A DNA stretch of 64,000 bases from Collinsella ureilytica (GTDB lineage: Bacteria > Actinomycetota > Coriobacteriia > Coriobacteriales > Coriobacteriaceae): assembly GCF_019795105.1 (NCBI RefSeq), contig NZ_JAIMFO010000005.1, forward strand, positions 304,389 through 368,388. The letters run 5' to 3'. Position numbers and translations under genes: made by a program. Position 1 is the first letter of the stretch. Every line of letters begins with the position of its first letter. Shown here one piece after another: positions 52,446 to 61,880 of the stretch. Below the pieces are notes generated by a model. The model had not been told where the DNA came from. It made no database searches and saw only the letters and a program-made list of their open reading frames with translations.

Positions 52446-54621
52446 TCAGCAATCCCGCACGCCCAATCATCCCAGCAATAATGTGCGCCGAGAAAGCAGA
52501 GACTGGTCTGCCGAGCAACACGCAAGCAGAAGGGTATGCAAAGTCTCCAATGCCGTTGAGGGCGGCAGCACATGCAAAGCCAACAAAAAGCGGCGCAGCA
52601 ATTGCTACAGCCGCAAGTGCGCCTGCAGCAAAAAAGGCAGCTACAGACACCCACACTCTCGGCACTGGAGCCTGCCGAACCAGAGAATCTCCTCCCATCA
52701 GGCTTGCAGTTGCAGAAGAGAGTGCCAACACAGGCAGCAGCCATAAGATCGAAGGAAGCATACTCAAAAGATGTGGCACATACACCGCTGCGGGCATCTT
52801 CCGAGCAATCGGATACAGAACAGGATCAGAAAGCTCAGCCATGTGCTTCAGCAGCAAACCACGTGCGGCAGCCTGAGCAGAACCATCCCTACCTGCAAGC
52901 TCGGTGGCTCCCTCAGCTACAAGCTCAGAACGCAAGCTCTCAAAAGCGCCAAGCGCTCGAAACTGACTCGCCGGATCAGGCGCGTAAACAAAGGCGTTCA
53001 AGTGATCGTAGAGCTCTTGCATGCGTGCTGCGCGAGGATCATGCTCATCCATAACGGCAACCCGATCCGCAAGCTCATGCATAGGGCCGCCCTCGTAGCG
53101 CGATGGGTAATAATCCGTCAGATCGGGATCGAGCGAAAACACAAGCGGGAACAGGGCTGCAACCGCTACCAGCAACACAGCTGCACCATAGGCAGGAGCT
53201 TTTACCAACAGGCGTGAGAGATAGAGCAGATACGTGCCAAAGCCAGGGCGCGTAGACGCAGATGGAGATGATCGAAAGTGTCTACCTGAATCCGCTCCTC
53301 CATGGTCAGCTTCGTGTGCATCCGTTCGAAAATGGCGACCTAGCAACTCCGAGTCACTGCGATGCTGGTCTTTGTCCCAACATGCCGGGGGAAGCTCATC
53401 ATCGTTACCATTGACTCGCCGCACACCACTTGCGCGAAACACTCGCACCGCAACAAGCAGCACAATCGCCAGCACGACCGCAGTTATGCCCAGCGAGCTT
53501 ACTCCATGTACAAACGTAATGCCTGACAGCTCATGCCAGGCAGGTATAGCCGTAACACTACCAACCGATTGGCGCAGGTCAATATAGGTGCAGGGCAAAA
53601 ACGGAGCAATTGCTCTAAAGGATGAACAGCGACCATAATAATCCCGGAACACAAAAGGAATCAGCATGACTGCAGTCACAAGCGCAATGCCCGGCAAAGC
53701 ACGATTACAAACTGCCACAGAAATATGCGCCATGAGCGATGAGATAAGCGCGAACAACATCGTGAGCAAGATCATTTGTAGGATCACAAACCCCACAGCA
53801 GACTCAACTACCCGAGCGCCATCGTTAAACACTACGGGATAGCCCAGGTCGCCTATGCCATTGCGGATGCCGAACACAAGCAAACTCGGCACATGCGCCA
53901 GAGCTACCACAACAAGCCCTGCAGCCGCACTCCCTATGACGGCGAAGGCAAAGCGAGAACGGTCTCCCACCGGAGCAAGATCAGCTAAGCGTTCGCGGCG
54001 AAGCCTGCGTGCACCGAGAGTAGCGAGCGTTAAGACAGGCAATGCCCACACAATTGTGTCCACACTTGCCTCGGCCGTATCTCCCGATCCCGCTCGAGCA
54101 CCCGGCTGTATGAAGGGAAGCATCCGTGCAAAATCCGCCACTCCCTTGCTATCCGCTGCGAGCCAGGTAAGCGCTGGCATGTCTGCATTGGTGCGATAAA
54201 AAGCAATATGCGGACGCTGCTCCAGCGCTCGATAAAATGCTATCTGCCCGAGGTTTTCTGAGGTTCCCACACCACCAGAGACATCATATTCAAGCTGAAG
54301 ATAGTCCGCCCGCGCCTCACAATATGCAGCAAGATCACCAGCATCCCACGCAGCAATGATTGCGCGCATCGCCTCTTGAGCCTTCTGTGCTTGCTCATAC
54401 TGCACCTGATGAGCTGGGTTAAACTCTCCATCAGCTGGCTCAGGAACAGTGGGCTGATACGCAAGCTCACGATTCATTTCTACGTTGGATCGTTCTACAT
54501 CGCCAAGAAATGTAGAGAAAAGCCCGGACAGGAGTAAGATTTGCAAAACTATAAGCATCACAAGAACGGGCCACGATCTGAGCGTTTCGCTTATCGTACG
54601 GCGCATGAAGCGGATGCCCAT
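52438..54621 (-). CDS. double ABC permease, apparently cut in its second half
   Basis: A 727-residue membrane protein made of two similar halves. Each has a leading membrane helix, a long extracytoplasmic helical domain and a permease core; the segments LLVFGIRNGIGDLGYPVVF (first half) and FVGFACAAALNGIGDFAYPS (second half) align. The first core continues for about 150 residues after this point, the second ends after about 45, at LLTL-stop, next to the truncated ATPase. A linker near 420-470 is His/Asp/Ser-rich. Start 54621 has GGGGAGGGG upstream. The export substrate is unknown and function is doubtful. Confidence 0.8.
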   Translation of the reverse strand: MGIRFMRRTISETLRSWPVLVMLIVLQILLLSGLFSTFLGDVERSNVEMNRELAYQPTVPEPADGEFNPAHQVQYEQAQKAQEAMRAIIAAWDAGDLAAYCEARADYLQLEYDVSGGVGTSENLGQIAFYRALEQRPHIAFYRTNADMPALTWLAADSKGVADFARMLPFIQPGARAGSGDTAEASVDTIVWALPVLTLATLGARRLRRERLADLAPVGDRSRFAFAVIGSAAAGLVVVALAHVPSLLVFGIRNGIGDLGYPVVFNDGARVVESAVGFVILQMILLTMLFALISSLMAHISVAVCNRALPGIALVTAVMLIPFVFRDYYGRCSSFRAIAPFLPCTYIDLRQSVGSVTAIPAWHELSGITFVHGVSSLGITAVVLAIVLLVAVRVFRASGVRRVNGNDDELPPACWDKDQHRSDSELLGRHFRTDAHEADHGGADSGRHFRSSPSASTRPGFGTYLLYLSRLLVKAPAYGAAVLLVAVAALFPLVFSLDPDLTDYYPSRYEGGPMHELADRVAVMDEHDPRAARMQELYDHLNAFVYAPDPASQFRALGAFESLRSELVAEGATELAGRDGSAQAAARGLLLKHMAELSDPVLYPIARKMPAAVYVPHLLSMLPSILWLLPVLALSSATASLMGGDSLVRQAPVPRVWVSVAAFFAAGALAAVAIAAPLFVGFACAAALNGIGDFAYPSACVLLGRPVSAFSAHIIAGMIGRAGLLTL

Positions 54622-54658
54622 AGCAACCCCTCCCCAACAGAGGGGCGTCCTCGGCAGA

Positions 54659-54681
54659 ATGTCACCTCCGAAATGTGACAT
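54659..54681. promoter_or_regulatory. inverted repeat before the damaged ABC operon
   Basis: atgtcac (54659-54665) and gtgacat (54675-54681) flank nine bases, 38 bp upstream of the permease start. It resembles a repressor site; no regulator gene is adjacent. Confidence 0.4.
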
Positions 54682-54809
54682 ATATCTAGGAGAGACGCCC
54701 TAGGGGGTTGACGCAATAGCGAATCGTCGCAACAGGCAGAAGAAGGGGCGGAGCGTCGCACATCGAAATGATTGTGCAAAGCCCCGCCCGGGCATTTAAA
54801 AAGGGCAAT

Positions 54810-55607
54810 CTAAAAAGTATAGGTAGACTCACGAACCGATCGTTTGAGGTGAATATGAGGCATATTGTTGTCTCCCAGCGTTACGGATGCTTCCACCCCA
54901 TAAACGTCTAGGATCAACTCCTCAGTGAGTACCTCGCTCGGTGTTCCCTCAACACACGTGCCTCCGCTTCGCATCAGCACCGTTTTATCCGAAAACTGCG
55001 TTGCCAGGTTTAAATCATGCAGGGTAATGAGGGTGATTGTATTTCTTGCCTTGGTATAAGCCGAGATCAGCTGCATAACCTCCAGCTCATTTCTAATATC
55101 CAGATTTGCTGTTGGCTCATCGAGAAGCAGTATCTTCGGCTCTCTCACAATAGTCTGAGCAATGCCGACAACCTTTCTTTGACCGCCACTCAGTGCGTTA
55201 TAACGCGCACCAGCCAGCGGCTCAAGGTGCAGCGCCTCGAGTGTCTTCCAAACGCTCTCTTCATCTTCTGCAGAAACCTTGAGGCCAAGCCTGCTAATCT
55301 TTCCCAGCAGCACCACATCAAACACGGTCAGCGCAGGCTTGTTGGCATTATCCTGGGTCAAATAACCCATGCTCCAATTGTATTTATCTGCCGAATACTC
55401 CAAAACATCGCGCTCATCCAAAAGGATTCTTCCGATCTGGAAGCTCCGGTTTGCAATTGAGCGCAAGGCCGTGCTCTTGCCTGCCCCGTTTACGCCCAAA
55501 AGCGTGGTTACTTCTCCAGCAGCTGCGCTAAAAGAAACGCCTTCTAGGATGGGCTTTGGGCTCCCGTGATACCGATATCCGCACTGTTCCAACTCAAGCT
55601 GCTTCAT
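54810..55607 (-). CDS. iron-type ABC importer, ATP-binding subunit
   Basis: A 265-residue FecE/FhuC-family ATPase: Walker A LLGVNGAGKST near 37-47, signature ALSGGQRKVVGIA near 140, Walker B KILLLDEPTANLD near 163 and switch His in LITLHDLNLA. It overlaps the permease stop by 4 nt (ATGA), the last gene of a three-gene operon (binding protein, permease, ATPase). Imports an iron chelate, haem or corrinoid; the ligand cannot be chosen by eye. Confidence 0.94.
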   Translation of the reverse strand: MKQLELEQCGYRYHGSPKPILEGVSFSAAAGEVTTLLGVNGAGKSTALRSIANRSFQIGRILLDERDVLEYSADKYNWSMGYLTQDNANKPALTVFDVVLLGKISRLGLKVSAEDEESVWKTLEALHLEPLAGARYNALSGGQRKVVGIAQTIVREPKILLLDEPTANLDIRNELEVMQLISAYTKARNTITLITLHDLNLATQFSDKTVLMRSGGTCVEGTPSEVLTEELILDVYGVEASVTLGDNNMPHIHLKRSVRESTYTF

Positions 55608-56671
55608 CGTGCACCGCCTTTTTGCCGCATAACCAGCACAAAGAAGAACGGCACGCCGATGATGGACGTAATAATTCCGATGGGATAGATGATTCCCGGA
55701 ATAATGACCTTACTGATGATGGAAGCAACGGAGAGGATCGTCATGCCGCAGATTGCGGAGGAGACAATGTATGAGCGCTGATCCTCACCAACTACCATTC
55801 TGGCGATATGAGGGCCTGCAAGACCAACAAAGCCAATCGTTCCTGTAAAGCAAACTGCCGTTGCAGAGATCAGCGAGATGAGCAAAAAAGCCCGGAGTTT
55901 TACGCGGCCAACCTTCACGCCGAGACTCTCGGCCTTTTCATCTCCTAAGAGAAGCGCCGTATACTTCCAAGAGTCCTTTAACAACAGCGGCACGCAGATG
56001 AGGGTGCAGGTAGCGGTGATTGCAAGCTTGAGCCAGGTGGTCTTTTGCAGGCTACCAAACGACCAAAATACGATGGCCTGGTTCTGCGTTTCAGAAGAAC
56101 CATATTGAACGAGCGCCTGCAGGGCTTGGAACAAAAACAAGAGCGCAATGCCAGAGAGCACCATGCTGTTTGCAGCCATGCCGCGCTGCCGTCCCATCCA
56201 GTAAATGAGCAGGCAGATAAGCATGGAAAACAAAAATGCGAGGCTTGATGTTCCAACAGAACCCAGACCAACGACGATTGCTATCGAGGCTCCAAAGGCA
56301 GCCCCTGCACCAACACCAAGTGTGTAGGGGCTCGCCAAGGGGTTGACTAGGATGGTCTGCATGACTGCGCCGGAGCTACCCAGCGCACACCCAACTACCA
56401 GCGCCATCAGCGCAATGGGCAATCTCATACCCAGTACAACAACCTGTGTATTGACCGGCACCTCGCCGAGCTGGAAGAGGCATGCAAGAACTTCGTTCCA
56501 GCTCAGCATGGCAGGGCCGGTCATGATATCCACGACCAAGCTGCAGGCACAAAGCACCAGCATCACGATGGGAAATACAAAGCGGATTTTCACGCCGCGC
56601 TTGTACTCTTTTCTGATGCTCTGAGTATCTGCAGCAAGCTCTGCCTTGTGATCTGCCTTCTGGCTACTCAC
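55604..56671 (-). CDS. iron-type ABC importer, permease subunit (FecCD family)
   Basis: A 355-residue membrane protein with about ten helices and the FecCD landmarks RLPIALMALVVGCALGSSGA, NPLASPYTLGVGAGAAFGA, and FTGTIGFVGLAGPHIARM near the ATPase-coupling loop. Starts at a GTG (56671) overlapping the binding-protein stop by 8 nt; translation is probably coupled since the ribosome site is weak. Confidence 0.93.
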   Translation of the reverse strand: MSSQKADHKAELAADTQSIRKEYKRGVKIRFVFPIVMLVLCACSLVVDIMTGPAMLSWNEVLACLFQLGEVPVNTQVVVLGMRLPIALMALVVGCALGSSGAVMQTILVNPLASPYTLGVGAGAAFGASIAIVVGLGSVGTSSLAFLFSMLICLLIYWMGRQRGMAANSMVLSGIALLFLFQALQALVQYGSSETQNQAIVFWSFGSLQKTTWLKLAITATCTLICVPLLLKDSWKYTALLLGDEKAESLGVKVGRVKLRAFLLISLISATAVCFTGTIGFVGLAGPHIARMVVGEDQRSYIVSSAICGMTILSVASIISKVIIPGIIYPIGIITSIIGVPFFFVLVMRQKGGAR

Positions 56672-57815
56672 TTAAAGACACCGTCCAGACGCCCTCGAGC
56701 TTAACTGGCATATAGCGCTCAAAGAACTCTTTCAGATTTGCCTCAGGATCGATGTCTTTAAAGAGCTCAGGCTGAACCATCTTGGCCATCATCTGAACAC
56801 CGGCAAAGTCAAAGATATGACGAGACAGGTCGTGATACACGGCACCCATCCGGTGATTCTTAACGGCATTCAAGCCACCCCAGCCATCACGATTCTCATA
56901 GCTCGTAAGAGCAGCGAGAGCAGCCTTCTTATCGGCACCATAGCCGAGAACAATATTGTCGCTAATATCCGTCTGAGGGCTTGCGGCAAAGATCACAACA
57001 TCGGGGTTTGCAGCAATGACCATCTCGGGGTTTACATCAACGCTGTTGCCATCACCAAAGTCGTACGCGATATTCACGCCACCACAGGTTGCGATGAGCG
57101 GACCCCACATCTTCTTGCCCCAGCTGTTGCCATACTGATTCACACCACGGCTGAACTCCATATACACATTTGGCCTGGGATCACTATCGGAAAGCTTGGC
57201 AATGCGGTCAGTCACAACCTTCATCTGCTCAGTGTAATAATCCACGATCTCTTTTGCGCGCTTGGTTTGCCCCAGCGCCTCGCCTAAGGCAAGCGTGCTC
57301 TTTGAATGCGTCTCGACCGTCTGAGAGTGGTAGTCAACAAAAAGAACCGGAATACCCGACTGCTCAAAGAGGGGCAAGCTGGACTCGATGTAGCTAAAGT
57401 TCACCGGAGCGGACATAATGACCAGATCAGGCTTAAGCGAGATGATGGACTCTGCACTAATGCCGTCGTTATATCCAACGTCTGCAATTTCTTTGAGCTG
57501 AGGGAATGCCTTTGTATAGGTATCCCATGCGTCTTCACGACGGCCCTCCCAATATGCATGGCTGTAACCAACCAGCTTATCGACGCCGCCTTCGCCGGCC
57601 ACTGCCAAGTACTCCTCAAGGTTAAAGGTCACGACGACTTTTTTTACGTCTGACGGAATCTCGACCTCACGATCAAGCACGTCAACTACCGTCTTTTTAG
57701 TCTGCTCTTGGGCAGCTCCGGCATTGCTGCCTGCTTGGTTAGAAGCAGCTTTGCCGCAGGCACCAAGCGTGAGTGCCACAAAGCACGCTAAGAAAAATGA
57801 TAAAAACTTTTTCAT
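56664..57815 (-). CDS. iron-type ABC importer, substrate-binding lipoprotein
   Basis: A 383-residue cluster A binding protein: lipoprotein signal with lipobox LGAC (Cys at about 20), then a two-lobed domain (VVVTFNLEEYLAVAGEGGVD, DVGYNDGISAESIISLKPDL, IAANPDVVIFAAS). AGAAGGG lies 7 nt before the ATG at 57815; the ATG at 57821 is too close to that site. First gene of the importer operon. A small leader frame and hairpin lie upstream. Confidence 0.93.
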   Translation of the reverse strand: MKKFLSFFLACFVALTLGACGKAASNQAGSNAGAAQEQTKKTVVDVLDREVEIPSDVKKVVVTFNLEEYLAVAGEGGVDKLVGYSHAYWEGRREDAWDTYTKAFPQLKEIADVGYNDGISAESIISLKPDLVIMSAPVNFSYIESSLPLFEQSGIPVLFVDYHSQTVETHSKSTLALGEALGQTKRAKEIVDYYTEQMKVVTDRIAKLSDSDPRPNVYMEFSRGVNQYGNSWGKKMWGPLIATCGGVNIAYDFGDGNSVDVNPEMVIAANPDVVIFAASPQTDISDNIVLGYGADKKAALAALTSYENRDGWGGLNAVKNHRMGAVYHDLSRHIFDFAGVQMMAKMVQPELFKDIDPEANLKEFFERYMPVKLEGVWTVSLSE

Positions 57816-57860
57816 GTACATTCCCTTCTTTCAGCAAAAAGCCGAACCCTTGCTGTATGT

Positions 57861-57880
57861 TTCCGGGAGTTCACCCGGAA
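57861..57880. other. hairpin in the leader of the iron importer operon
   Basis: ttccggg (57861-57867) and cccggaa (57874-57880) with a 6-nt loop, 46 bp before the binding-protein start and not followed by a T-run, so more likely a structured leader than a terminator. Confidence 0.45.
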
Positions 57881-57941
57881 GGTTTTCTTTTACGAGCTGA
57901 TCCGCTCTGATCCACGTAGATGGCTCTTTATTGCCATATAG

Positions 57942-57983
57942 CTATACGATGAGCAGCGCTTTAAAATCCTCGAGGTTGTCCAT
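57942..57983 (-). CDS. possible 13-residue leader peptide or remnant upstream of the iron importer
   Basis: ATG at 57983 with GAAGGGAG 6 nt upstream opens MDNLEDFKALLIV followed by TAG. The strong ribosome site is its only support. It may be a leader peptide or the front of a lost gene. The rest of 57816-58316 shows no gene. Confidence 0.35.
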   Translation of the reverse strand: MDNLEDFKALLIV

Positions 57984-58316
57984 CGGTCTCCCTTCTGGGC
58001 TATCCGGGGGGATTTGATAATATATTCTTGCCGGATTGTAACATTTTCATAGCCAAAAACAACTCATCCCCCACCGGAAGCGCAAGCGGGCGCGGATGGG
58101 AGGGATCGTGCTAAACAGATGATCTGAAGAGGTGCGCGTGCCGTTCGGGAACGCGCAGGCGAGCTTGAGCGAGCTGAGGGCGCACACAAAGCGGGTTCTA
58201 CCAGGGATTCTGGCACGACGCGGGGGCATAGTCAGGCGATTCTAAAAGTTACAAGTACGGTTTAGGATGCACGAACAGGCACGCACCGTCGGCTTAACGT
58301 CAGACGCAAGTCAGCC

Positions 58317-58397
58317 CCCTGCAAGAAAGACTCCTTATGCGCGAAAAGCTGCTACACAAGACAGCTCCCTGCAAGAAAGGCTCCTTATGCGCGAAAA
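58317..58397. repeat. 50-nt tandem duplication including the YitT stop codon
   Basis: ccctgcaagaaag-ctccttatgcgcgaaaa occurs at 58317-58347 and 58367-58397 with one mismatch. The second copy contains the last codons and TAA of the YitT gene, so the first is a duplicate of the gene's 3' end. Confidence 0.88.
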
Positions 58398-59350
58398 CCT
58401 CGCCCGATAATCTCTGAGCTATTTACGATTGTCATAAATGCAGATGGGTCAAGCTCACGTACATATCGCCTGAGCTTCATGGCTTCACGTCTGGAAAGCA
58501 CGCTCATCACCTGCATGACCTTTCGGCCAGAATAGGCACCGTAGCCAGGAGTGATGGTGGCGCTTCGGTTGAGCGAACGCACAATAAACCGCTCAACCGC
58601 GCAAGGATCTGAACAAATGACGGTGCAAACCTTACGCAGATGTAGGCTCTCAATTGCCCCATCTACCACGAGTGTCTTGGCAAAAAGCCCCAAGATGCAA
58701 TATAGCCCCACACGCGGGCCGTAGAGCACTGCCGCCGCCAGTACAATCGCTACATCCACTACGAGAAGTGCCTTGCCAATTTCTAGGCTGGTACGGCGAT
58801 TCAAAATCATTGCCAAAATATCTGTTCCGCCGGTCGAGGCTCCAATATCAAATACGATCGCACTGCCCACAGCCGGAAGAATCACGGCAAAGCACAGGTC
58901 AAGCCACATGTCTCCGGTAATTGAGGTGTTCACAGGCACAAACCGCTCAACTAGCGACACGTAGGCAGAAAGAGCAGCAGAAGCAAACACACTCCAGCCG
59001 ACGCTGCGCTTATCTAAAAAGACCAAACCAAAGGCAACCAGTACCGCGTTAATTACCCACATAAACGCACTGACCGGATAGCTCGGATACAGCTTGATGA
59101 GCACAATGGATAGACCCGAGGTTCCACCAAATGCAAAGCCATTCGGAGCCTTAAACACCACAATGGCAACTGCCGTGAGCAGAAGACCTAAGTTGAGCAC
59201 CAAAAAGAATCGGATCCGCCCTGGCCGAGAGCTACGCTTCTCTGCAATGAGGCGACTCCGCTCCGCCTCTTCACTCGTTTGGCAGCCCGCCATGGGCACA
59301 ACATTCAGGTCAGCCGGGCCATACGTATGCGACCCCGCATCCCCTTGCAT
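58385..59350 (-). CDS. YitT family membrane protein (DUF161/DUF2179)
   Basis: About 321 residues from ATG 59350, chosen for AGAGGAG nine bases upstream; a GTG at 59425 in the same frame would add 25 residues with a poorer site. Five membrane helices (starting at FFLVLNLGLLLTAVAIVVF) form the YitT domain with GASTGGTDILAMIL; the C-terminal 80 residues are DUF2179 (ITPGYGAYSGRKVMQVMSVL, then ELDPSAFMTIVNSSEIIGRG). Function unknown. Its stop codon lies in a 50-nt tandem duplication. Confidence 0.88.
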   Translation of the reverse strand: MQGDAGSHTYGPADLNVVPMAGCQTSEEAERSRLIAEKRSSRPGRIRFFLVLNLGLLLTAVAIVVFKAPNGFAFGGTSGLSIVLIKLYPSYPVSAFMWVINAVLVAFGLVFLDKRSVGWSVFASAALSAYVSLVERFVPVNTSITGDMWLDLCFAVILPAVGSAIVFDIGASTGGTDILAMILNRRTSLEIGKALLVVDVAIVLAAAVLYGPRVGLYCILGLFAKTLVVDGAIESLHLRKVCTVICSDPCAVERFIVRSLNRSATITPGYGAYSGRKVMQVMSVLSRREAMKLRRYVRELDPSAFMTIVNSSEIIGRGFRA

Positions 59351-59425
59351 GAGCGATGCTCCTCTCAAACCGAGCTCAATGACCAACGCGGTGCTGCGAG
59401 CTGTATCTTCTGATGAGCGATACAC

Positions 59426-59761
59426 CTCACAACACCTATCCTCGCGGTCATGATAACGCGAGTAGAGAGGATGGCTCTCATATTAGGAGTCGCTACGGAA
59501 TGTTCACGGACAAGCGGCTTATCAGCAGGCGTGGATGGCGGGCGGAAAAGGGGAAACACACCTAGCGGTGCCGCTGCCCGCGCATTCACTCCGCGCGCTT
59601 ACCCGAACTCGCTTATCCCCGAGCTCTTCGAACTCGCTGTTCTATTCCCTTTGATTAAGCTTATAAGACGCGCTGCTATCCAGGCTTGTTGTGCTGTGCG
59701 CTGCCCGGACTCGCTGCTCTCAACTGCACGCTCGTAGCTGCACACCTCACTGCAACATGTC
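59426..59761. other. intergenic with faint repetition
   Basis: No supported gene. The pieces gaactcgctt, gaactcgctg and gactcgctgctc recur between 59605 and 59715 at irregular spacing. Confidence 0.4.
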
Positions 59762-60229
59762 TTACGCGAGTGCAGCTTTTGATAAACGAAATACCTCGCT
59801 CGTATGCTCAGATACCACAATCTGCTTCACAAGTTCCTGATCCTGAATTAGGCCGATAACCCGCTGGAGCATCCCTAAATGTGCATGTGCCTCGGGCAGC
59901 GCCAGCATAACGACTAAGCTCACCGGACACGTGGCTGTTGGGTCATCCATCTTGCGCCAAACTACCGGGTGCTTGAGCACGCCTAAACAGATTGCCCCAC
60001 GCTCCACATGCTCAGGATCGCAGTGAGGTACCGCTGCACATATCCCATCCGGAACCTCAAGCCCCGTAGGAAAATTCCGTTCGCGATCCAACAGAGCTGG
60101 AAGAAACGAGTCCTTTACGAGCCCACGCTCAAGCAGCATATTCGCAAGGCGTTCCTCTACTTCCTCCGCCTGGATCTCATCCTCAGCGAAGATGAGAACC
60201 AAATCCTCGCTAAACGCCAACTCTGCCAT
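59762..60229 (-). CDS. PTS IIA subunit, fructose/galactitol type (second locus)
   Basis: A 155-residue cytosolic phosphocarrier of the PTS_EIIA_2 fold; the phosphorylated His is in GICAAVPHCDPEHV near residue 68. GAGGAGC lies before ATG 60229. Last gene of the operon IIB-IIC-kinase-IIA, 33 bp after the kinase. As the only IIA in the window it could also serve the galactitol-type IIB/IIC pair at 37.6-39.6 kb. Confidence 0.92.
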   Translation of the reverse strand: MAELAFSEDLVLIFAEDEIQAEEVEERLANMLLERGLVKDSFLPALLDRERNFPTGLEVPDGICAAVPHCDPEHVERGAICLGVLKHPVVWRKMDDPTATCPVSLVVMLALPEAHAHLGMLQRVIGLIQDQELVKQIVVSEHTSEVFRLSKAALA

Positions 60230-60262
60230 ATATCGCTCCTCTCGGTTAAAAGATGCATCCGC

Positions 60263-61744
60263 CTACGGCTCGATTGCCGCAATTACCTCTTCAACTGCTC
60301 GATAATGTTCAGAAAATAGCTCGCTCAAATAGGAATGGCGCTCTGGGTTGCAGGTGTACACCGTGGATTCAAACTCAGAAACCACCTCGCGACCCGCCTT
60401 TTGAGCCGCAAGCATCACTGCTCCTCGCGCCACCGACTCACGCACCCGACACGCGCGCACTTCAACACCAAGAGCATCTGCCTTCAGCTGCATCCAGAGA
60501 GGCGACTTAATAGAAGGGCCGATGACCTTCGCCACTCGACATCCCTCATTGCCCAGCATATGGTCGTAAAGGTTTTTGAGCTCAAGCGCCAGGCCGAGCG
60601 TTGCTCCATAGAAGAGATCCTCGCGCGTTGTTGTGTCGGAAAAGCCATACAGGCAGCCTTTCGCGTGGACACTGCGCCTCGGCGGCCCACTGCCGCGTAA
60701 GTGCGGAATAAATACAAGCTCGCGGCCAACAAACTCATCCGCGAGGTATCGGCGGTGCATGCGCGCAGGCAATACATCAAAAAAGGTGTCCTGATCAATC
60801 CCCATCATCTCGGCCACCCACTCAAGGGCAAAACCCGCCGTGGGCAAAGATGCATAGTAGGAAAATCTCCCATCGCGCACATAGCGCCCATTAGATAAAC
60901 GTGCCTGAAAGGAGCCATTCGTAAGCACTGGCTCACGATTCAGGCGCAAAATGCCCTCAGATGTACCAGTGGAATTGAGAATCTCAGAATCAGGATCAAG
61001 ATCACAGGCAATTGATCCGGCCATATGATCATGGCCAGCCACACATACCTGGCAATTTGCCGGCAAGCCAGTACGTCGTGCAATTTCTGGCCGCACGGCA
61101 CCTCGGCTCACGCCGCTTTCCACCAAGTGAGGAAAAAGCGAGGCATCCAAGCCATAGCGCTCAAGAATTGAAGTATCGGTCTTTCCACTTGCGACATCCA
61201 TCACAAAGGTTCGAGAAGCAAGCGATTCATCCTGGGCTCGCTCACCATTGAGCCACCAAGCAACAAAGTCTCCAAGTGGAAGCCAGGTAGCGCCTGCAAC
61301 CTGCGACCCATGGTCTCGCATCCATAAAAGCTTAAACAGGCCATAGTTGGAATGCGCAGGAATACCCATGCGCTCGTAATACACAGCAGCCGAACCATCG
61401 GCGTGCAGTTCATCCACATACTCGCGCCCACGCGTGTCAAACCATGCGATTGACGATCCATCATGAGAACCATCTGGATAAACAAGTACTCCAGATTCTC
61501 CGACGCTTGCCACCGATATAAAACTGATCGGCACCATATCAGCAACATCGGCACACGCAGTTAGAGCGCGAGCAAGCTCGTGCTTAAGTGCATGGACATC
61601 AAAATCTACATAGGTGCCGTCTTCGATCTTTGGGGTTGCAAACTTCTCAAGGTGCACAACATCGCAGGCAGGTAGACGGCACAGCAAAACTTTGCTGTTT
61701 GTTGTTCCAACATCAATTCCAATCGCATACTCCATAGATCTCAT
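60263..61744 (-). CDS. FGGY family carbohydrate kinase
   Basis: A 493-residue two-domain sugar kinase. N-terminal phosphate motif AIGIDVGTTNSKVLLC; the catalytic Asp is probably in CVAGHDHMAGSIACDL; the C-terminal domain has GATLGLALELKNLYDH and KVIGPSIKSPLWMQLKADAL. It resembles xylulokinase/gluconokinase-like members; the exact substrate (a keto-pentose or similar) is open. ATG 61744 with AAAGGAG upstream; a second ATG three codons later is possible. Sits between the PTS IIC and IIA genes. Confidence 0.9.
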   Translation of the reverse strand: MRSMEYAIGIDVGTTNSKVLLCRLPACDVVHLEKFATPKIEDGTYVDFDVHALKHELARALTACADVADMVPISFISVASVGESGVLVYPDGSHDGSSIAWFDTRGREYVDELHADGSAAVYYERMGIPAHSNYGLFKLLWMRDHGSQVAGATWLPLGDFVAWWLNGERAQDESLASRTFVMDVASGKTDTSILERYGLDASLFPHLVESGVSRGAVRPEIARRTGLPANCQVCVAGHDHMAGSIACDLDPDSEILNSTGTSEGILRLNREPVLTNGSFQARLSNGRYVRDGRFSYYASLPTAGFALEWVAEMMGIDQDTFFDVLPARMHRRYLADEFVGRELVFIPHLRGSGPPRRSVHAKGCLYGFSDTTTREDLFYGATLGLALELKNLYDHMLGNEGCRVAKVIGPSIKSPLWMQLKADALGVEVRACRVRESVARGAVMLAAQKAGREVVSEFESTVYTCNPERHSYLSELFSEHYRAVEEVIAAIEP

Positions 61745-61760
61745 CCCCTCTCCTTTGTGA

Positions 61761-61822
61761 TGCACCAAGACGGAGCAGAGAGCAACTTTTTGCTTCAAAG
61801 CTCCGTCTTGTTTTTCGGTGCA
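61761..61822. other. strong intercistronic hairpin between PTS IIC and kinase
   Basis: tgcaccaagacggagc (61761-61776) pairs with gctccgtctt (61800-61809) and ggtgca (61817-61822) around a seven-base bulge. On the operon strand it has no following T-run, so it is more likely an mRNA-stabilising or processing element than a full terminator. On the plus strand it is followed by T5. Confidence 0.6.
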
Positions 61823-61880
61823 GCCTCAACTTGCGAAAGCCCGCACCCGTACCAGCACACCTCTTGGGCTTTCTAGCTCT

